Shown here one piece after another: positions 32,358 to 35,490 of a DNA stretch of 35,490 nt. A program made the translations under genes and the position numbers. The notes below the pieces were generated by a model. It ran no database searches. It had not been told where the DNA came from and worked only from the letters and a program-made list of their open reading frames with translations. This DNA comes from an uncultured archaeon (GTDB lineage: Archaea; Halobacteriota; Methanosarcinia; Methanosarcinales; Methanoperedenaceae). The stretch is taken from the NCBI GenBank assembly GCA_902384525.1, contig CABMCA010000070.1:1-35490 (forward strand). Reading direction: 5' to 3'. Every line of letters starts with the position of its first letter. The stretch's first letter is position 1.

Positions 32358-34355
32358 ATGGGCTCTGCCGACTTTTTTTTTCTTTATCTAGCGATAATGT
32401 ACATATATCCAGAAAAAATCCCGGGTAATTTATTAACAAAAGAACGTATAGAGTCTGGAAAAGATAATAAAAGCAGCCTTTGGATCATTGATTCATCGGC
32501 GAAGGAAAGAAGGATTTCTTTGGAGTTGCCAACAGGGTCATGGGCCAGACTGGAGTTGCAGCCTGCTGCCGATGGAAACCTCCTCCTTCTATGCCGTTAT
32601 CCAACGGGATCGGTAGATACTATATTCAGCAGCCCTGTGGAAAAAGGTTACATCTACAGGACATGGTACCAGTCCGAGGCAGAAGGAAGTTATGAGATGT
32701 GGTATATTCTTGATGGATACGAAAGCAACACAATCACATTTCATGTGATCCAGAGACTAGAAGAGGCGGTACCCCCATCAAGCCCAATCGGGTCTATTTC
32801 GATGACTGCGGCCCGGTCGTTTGCACCATCTCGAAGCATCGGCTTCTCAGCGGGTGGAGCCAAGGACATCGGCAATTTCAGGGAGAACATAGAGAAGGGC
32901 TACCTGCCCTTGCCCACCGATGTGACTTTCGAGGGCCTGGCTTATGGGTATTATTTTCAGACCGCCCAGGCTGGCGAGTGCAAGAAAATCTTCTGTCCAT
33001 CCTACAGCTACGCCATATCGAGAGATCCCTTATCCGGGGAACTTCAGCACTACCTTTCTGTTGGCCTTAACTCTGGCATAATAGATTTTCGCAGAAGCAA
33101 GTTGAATCTGGTTCTGGTGCTTGACCGCTCCGGTTCTATGAGGACAAACTTTGATCAATATTACTACGACCGCTTTGGGAACAAAAGGGAGGCAATGGCA
33201 AAGGTCGCGGATATGACCAAGATGGAGATCGCCAGCCAAACAATAGTTGACCTTCTAGAGCATCTGAAAGGTGATGACCGCTTTGGGCTCGTCGTCTTTT
33301 CTGATAATGCATTGCTAGTGGAACCCATGACACTTGTGAAAGATAAAAACACAGAAAAGCTCGGTAAGAGAATTATGGAAATCAGGGCATACGGTGGCAC
33401 CAATATGGAGGCAGGGATTAGGAAAGGTACTGAACTCTTCTCCAGGGTTCGGGGGATGGTTCCGGTAGGAAATAAGAAATCTGACCAGGAGCAGTACGCG
33501 GACAGGATAATCTTTCTAACTGATGCCATGCCCAATACGGGGGAGACAAAAGAAGAAAAGATGCTGAAAATCTTCAGGGAGAATGCTGCCCAGAGTATCT
33601 ATACAACTTTCATCGGCGTCGGGGTCGATTTCAACACAGAGCTTGTCGAAAGCATGACCAAGATCCAGGGGGCCAATTATTACTCCATCCACTCTGCCGA
33701 GGAGTTCACAAAGCGCATGGACGAGGAGTTTGATTACATGGTCACGCCTCTGGTGTTCGATTTGCAGCTCCACCTCGATGCCTCAGGCTACAAAATCGAG
33801 AAGGTTTACGGATCTCCTGAGGCAGATGAGGCCACGGGGGATATAATGAAGGTCAGTACGCTATTCCCATCGAAGGTCGAGGACAAAGAGATTAAAGGGG
33901 GAGTCGTGCTAATCAAGCTGAAAAAGATATCATCTGAGAGAAGTATGAGGCTAAAGGTTACATATAGGGACAAGGAGAATGCGCAGCATGTAGATGAAAC
34001 CGAGGTGGAGACCAGAGAGGGGGAATCCGAGTTCTACCAGGGACCTGGCGTTCGAAAGGCCATCCTCCTCTCAAGGTATAGCGATCTTCTCAAGAATTGG
34101 CTCATTGATGAGATTAAGGGGGTGGAGGGAAGAGAGAAGGTTCAGCCAGCGGTGACCCTGAAAACTGGCATAGTCGTGCCTGTGAAATTGGGGAAATGGG
34201 AACGCCAATCTATTCCCCTGCATGTCACAGATCAATACAAGAATATTTTTGAATTGTTCAGGGCCTACTTTGAGAAGGAGATGGAGGCCTTAGGGGATGA
34301 AGCCCTGAAACAGGAGCTGGCAGTTCTGGGGAAGCTCACTGGAGATTCTGGATAA
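32358..34355 (+). CDS. von Willebrand factor A domain protein
   Basis: 665 residues from ATG 32358 (GGCGGAG 5 bases before); ATG 32397 is an alternative start. The N-terminal 230 residues are beta-rich. The vWA domain starts at about 247: NLVLVLDRSGSM has the MIDAS Asp256, Ser258 and Ser260, then GGTNM and FLTDAMPN complete the metal site. The C-terminal part (about 470-620) is beta-rich, with a helical tail. There is no TM or signal peptide. It lies 78 bases after the metalloprotease and on the same strand, so probably the same operon. The MIDAS is intact, so Mg-dependent binding to a partner is expected. Confidence 0.85.
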   Translation: MGSADFFFLYLAIMYIYPEKIPGNLLTKERIESGKDNKSSLWIIDSSAKERRISLELPTGSWARLELQPAADGNLLLLCRYPTGSVDTIFSSPVEKGYIYRTWYQSEAEGSYEMWYILDGYESNTITFHVIQRLEEAVPPSSPIGSISMTAARSFAPSRSIGFSAGGAKDIGNFRENIEKGYLPLPTDVTFEGLAYGYYFQTAQAGECKKIFCPSYSYAISRDPLSGELQHYLSVGLNSGIIDFRRSKLNLVLVLDRSGSMRTNFDQYYYDRFGNKREAMAKVADMTKMEIASQTIVDLLEHLKGDDRFGLVVFSDNALLVEPMTLVKDKNTEKLGKRIMEIRAYGGTNMEAGIRKGTELFSRVRGMVPVGNKKSDQEQYADRIIFLTDAMPNTGETKEEKMLKIFRENAAQSIYTTFIGVGVDFNTELVESMTKIQGANYYSIHSAEEFTKRMDEEFDYMVTPLVFDLQLHLDASGYKIEKVYGSPEADEATGDIMKVSTLFPSKVEDKEIKGGVVLIKLKKISSERSMRLKVTYRDKENAQHVDETEVETREGESEFYQGPGVRKAILLSRYSDLLKNWLIDEIKGVEGREKVQPAVTLKTGIVVPVKLGKWERQSIPLHVTDQYKNIFELFRAYFEKEMEALGDEALKQELAVLGKLTGDSG

Positions 34356-34796
34356 TTTCCTTAAATTTCTATGGGATATATCAAAAGCGTTTATTCAAAG
34401 CAGTTTTGCTGTAACCTGACACTAACTCAGAGATCTCACCCATTGGCTATTGCCGTTGTCCGTCCCCGTTACCCTCGTGTCAGGTAATTTCGCGTGTACC
34501 GCATTGGGGTTGTCTGTACGGTCATCGATTTGGCGTCGCCGTTCTCCCGCAAGGACCTATCAACACGATTTTCCAGATTTCGTAGGTCTGGAAACTTATA
34601 ATTGATTTTTAAGTATATAGGCTTATTGTCCAGGAAATTTGATTGTATAGTCCTGAAACCTTGGGAAAAGATACACAGCCAGACTGACCAAAAAGAATAT
34701 ATATTTTTAATTCCTTCAGGTGTTATATAATGATAATTATCATTAATTCAAAGAATGCATGAAAGATAAACAAAACTGAAGTAAAAGGAGAACCAA
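34356..34796. other. Gene-free region with an inverted repeat
   Basis: CCTGACAC and GTGTCAGG arms lie around 34415 and 34478, with GC-richer DNA between 34440 and 34600 in an AT-rich setting. Its frames break quickly on both strands. The DNA from 34600 to 34796 is AT-rich and carries the promoter of the next small gene. I see no recognisable element. Confidence 0.4.
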
Positions 34797-34967
34797 ATGT
34801 CAAGCGAAGACGATAAAATGAAACTCCATTATATGCAGTTAATTACAACAGAAACCGATGGATTGACCGTGAAAACCGTTCATTCTGAAGTACGAGGAGA
34901 ATCTATGGAGCAGTGTTTCGAATATACTAAAAAATTGCATAGTGGAGAAGTAAAATCAAAAAATTAA
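34797..34967 (+). CDS. 56-residue hypothetical protein
   Basis: ATG 34797 with AAAGGAG at 34784-34790. The protein (MSSEDDKMKLHYMQLITTET ... SMEQCFEYTKKL) is a small soluble alpha/beta chain with no family recognised. An Arg/Glu-rich centre (SEVRGESMEQ) may form one helix. Good Shine-Dalgarno and clean ends make it likely real. Confidence 0.55.
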   Translation: MSSEDDKMKLHYMQLITTETDGLTVKTVHSEVRGESMEQCFEYTKKLHSGEVKSKN

Positions 34968-35090
34968 TGAACGATTAATTATTTCAATCCCGAAGTGCAA
35001 GGTAAATTAAAAGAAGCAGAAGCTAAATTACATGAGTCAGAAGCCTCTTTTTTTAGAAGCAAAGAACATACTTGTTGGCAATCAATAACG

Positions 35091-35378
35091 CTAACTACCG
35101 GTTATTCCACTCTTACCGATTGCGCCTGCAAGGATGATCTCATAGTCCTTCCCCGCAATGATCTCCTTGACCCTGCTATCGTTCCTGGCGATATTAATCA
35201 ATTCATTAAGCTCTGCTTCATGTTCAGCCTGACTTCCTCTAATTAGTGTACCATTACCCCTACCAATCCCACCACTAATGTATACTCCACCATTTGAAGT
35301 CATTTCTGCTCCGAACATATTTGGATTTCCCTGAAATATGGTTCCTGCACCAAGAGCGCTTCCTATACCATTAACCAT
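35091..35378 (-). CDS. 95-residue Gly-rich hypothetical
   Basis: The start ATG overlaps the stop of the partial upstream gene. The N-terminal half is Gly/Asn-rich (GSALGAGTIFQGNPNMFGAE, SGGIGRGNGTLIRG) and the second half contains a helical AEHEAELNELINIARNDSRV. It could be a surface-associated or self-assembling repeat-type protein. No family recognised. Downstream, from 34968 to 35090, is spacer. Confidence 0.5.
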   Translation of the reverse strand: MVNGIGSALGAGTIFQGNPNMFGAEMTSNGGVYISGGIGRGNGTLIRGSQAEHEAELNELINIARNDSRVKEIIAGKDYEIILAGAIGKSGITGS

Positions 35379-35490
35379 TCTTTCTCTTTTTCCTATAATC
35401 CATAATTACGAGTATTGCAACTACAAACAGACATCCGAGGAGAAATACGAGTCCAGGATGTGCATTGATCGCGTTTATTATGTTTGTGAA
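35371..35490 (-). CDS. C-terminal part of a single-TM membrane protein, cut by window edge
   Basis: 39 residues visible, open to the window end. NAHPGLVFLLGCLFVVAILV is one TM helix followed by a basic tail (YRKKRKNG). Its TAA overlaps the next gene's ATG by 8 bases, so the two form a small operon. The N-terminus and function are outside the window. Confidence 0.6.
   Translation of the reverse strand, partial: FTNIINAINAHPGLVFLLGCLFVVAILVIMDYRKKRKNG

Noticed and set aside
34995-35246. 83-residue + strand frame
   Set aside because: The second half is antisense to the 95-residue gene; only the first 20 codons look coding-like and may be a relic.
1-35490. CRISPR array, rRNA gene or insertion-sequence transposase
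   Set aside because: No regularly spaced repeats, no rRNA-like segments and no transposase motif seen on either strand.

Overview
The window looks like chromosome of a methane-metabolising archaeon of the Methanosarcinales type; a 'Candidatus Methanoperedens'-like (ANME-2d) host is my best guess, but this is inference. The pointers are a methanogenesis-marker-11 type protein, an IorA-like protein, a DUF447 plus CitG-like pair, a COG1750-type secreted Lon protease, a PGF-pre-PGF surface protein, a tRNA-Gln without encoded CCA, and TATA-box promoters. A complete bacterial-type ruvC-ruvA-ruvB operon sits in this archaeal background and is unusual.

Layout: (1) 1-8519, host core genes: secreted Lon-type protease (partial), marker 11 with an overlapping IorA-like protein, an ACT-domain regulator, a flavodoxin, ruvCAB, and DUF447 with a CitG-like protein. 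(2) 8520-9546, AT-rich spacer with a decayed copy of the citG-like 5' end. (3) 9547-15243, a 1898-residue surface protein. (4) 15530-15602, tRNA-Gln. (5) about 15650-26830, an integrated element that I read as an inovirus-like (filamentous, ssDNA) archaeal provirus. (6) 27144-30034, host genes again: histone-deacetylase family, PPOX-family flavoprotein, LeuA/homocitrate-synthase family. (7) 30286-34355, a small ORF, a metzincin protease with an N-terminal ThuA/GATase-like domain, and a vWA protein. (8) 34797-35490, small hypotheticals, the last cut by the window edge.

The provirus is the main discovery candidate. It has a tyrosine integrase split by a frameshift and a virion module on the + strand. 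That module holds a pIII-like protein (signal peptide, ectodomain, Pro/Thr linker, C-terminal TM), four or five tiny single-TM proteins, a pVIII-like coat protein with the best Shine-Dalgarno in the window and a basic C-terminus, and a Zot/pI-type ATPase with a C-terminal TM. A reverse-strand PD-(D/E)XK protein follows. A large cruciform (20871-20997) then precedes a tightly overlapping replication operon: tiny ORFs, a ParB-like protein with two Cys clusters, and a divergent Rep-like protein. Downstream of Rep lies about 600 bp of hairpins (26196-26820), placed like an inovirus intergenic region holding origins and packaging signal. Integrase and virion operon share an upstream motif at matching distance from their TATA boxes, which suggests co-regulation. 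Codons across the virion genes favour third-position T compared with host genes, which fits horizontal origin.
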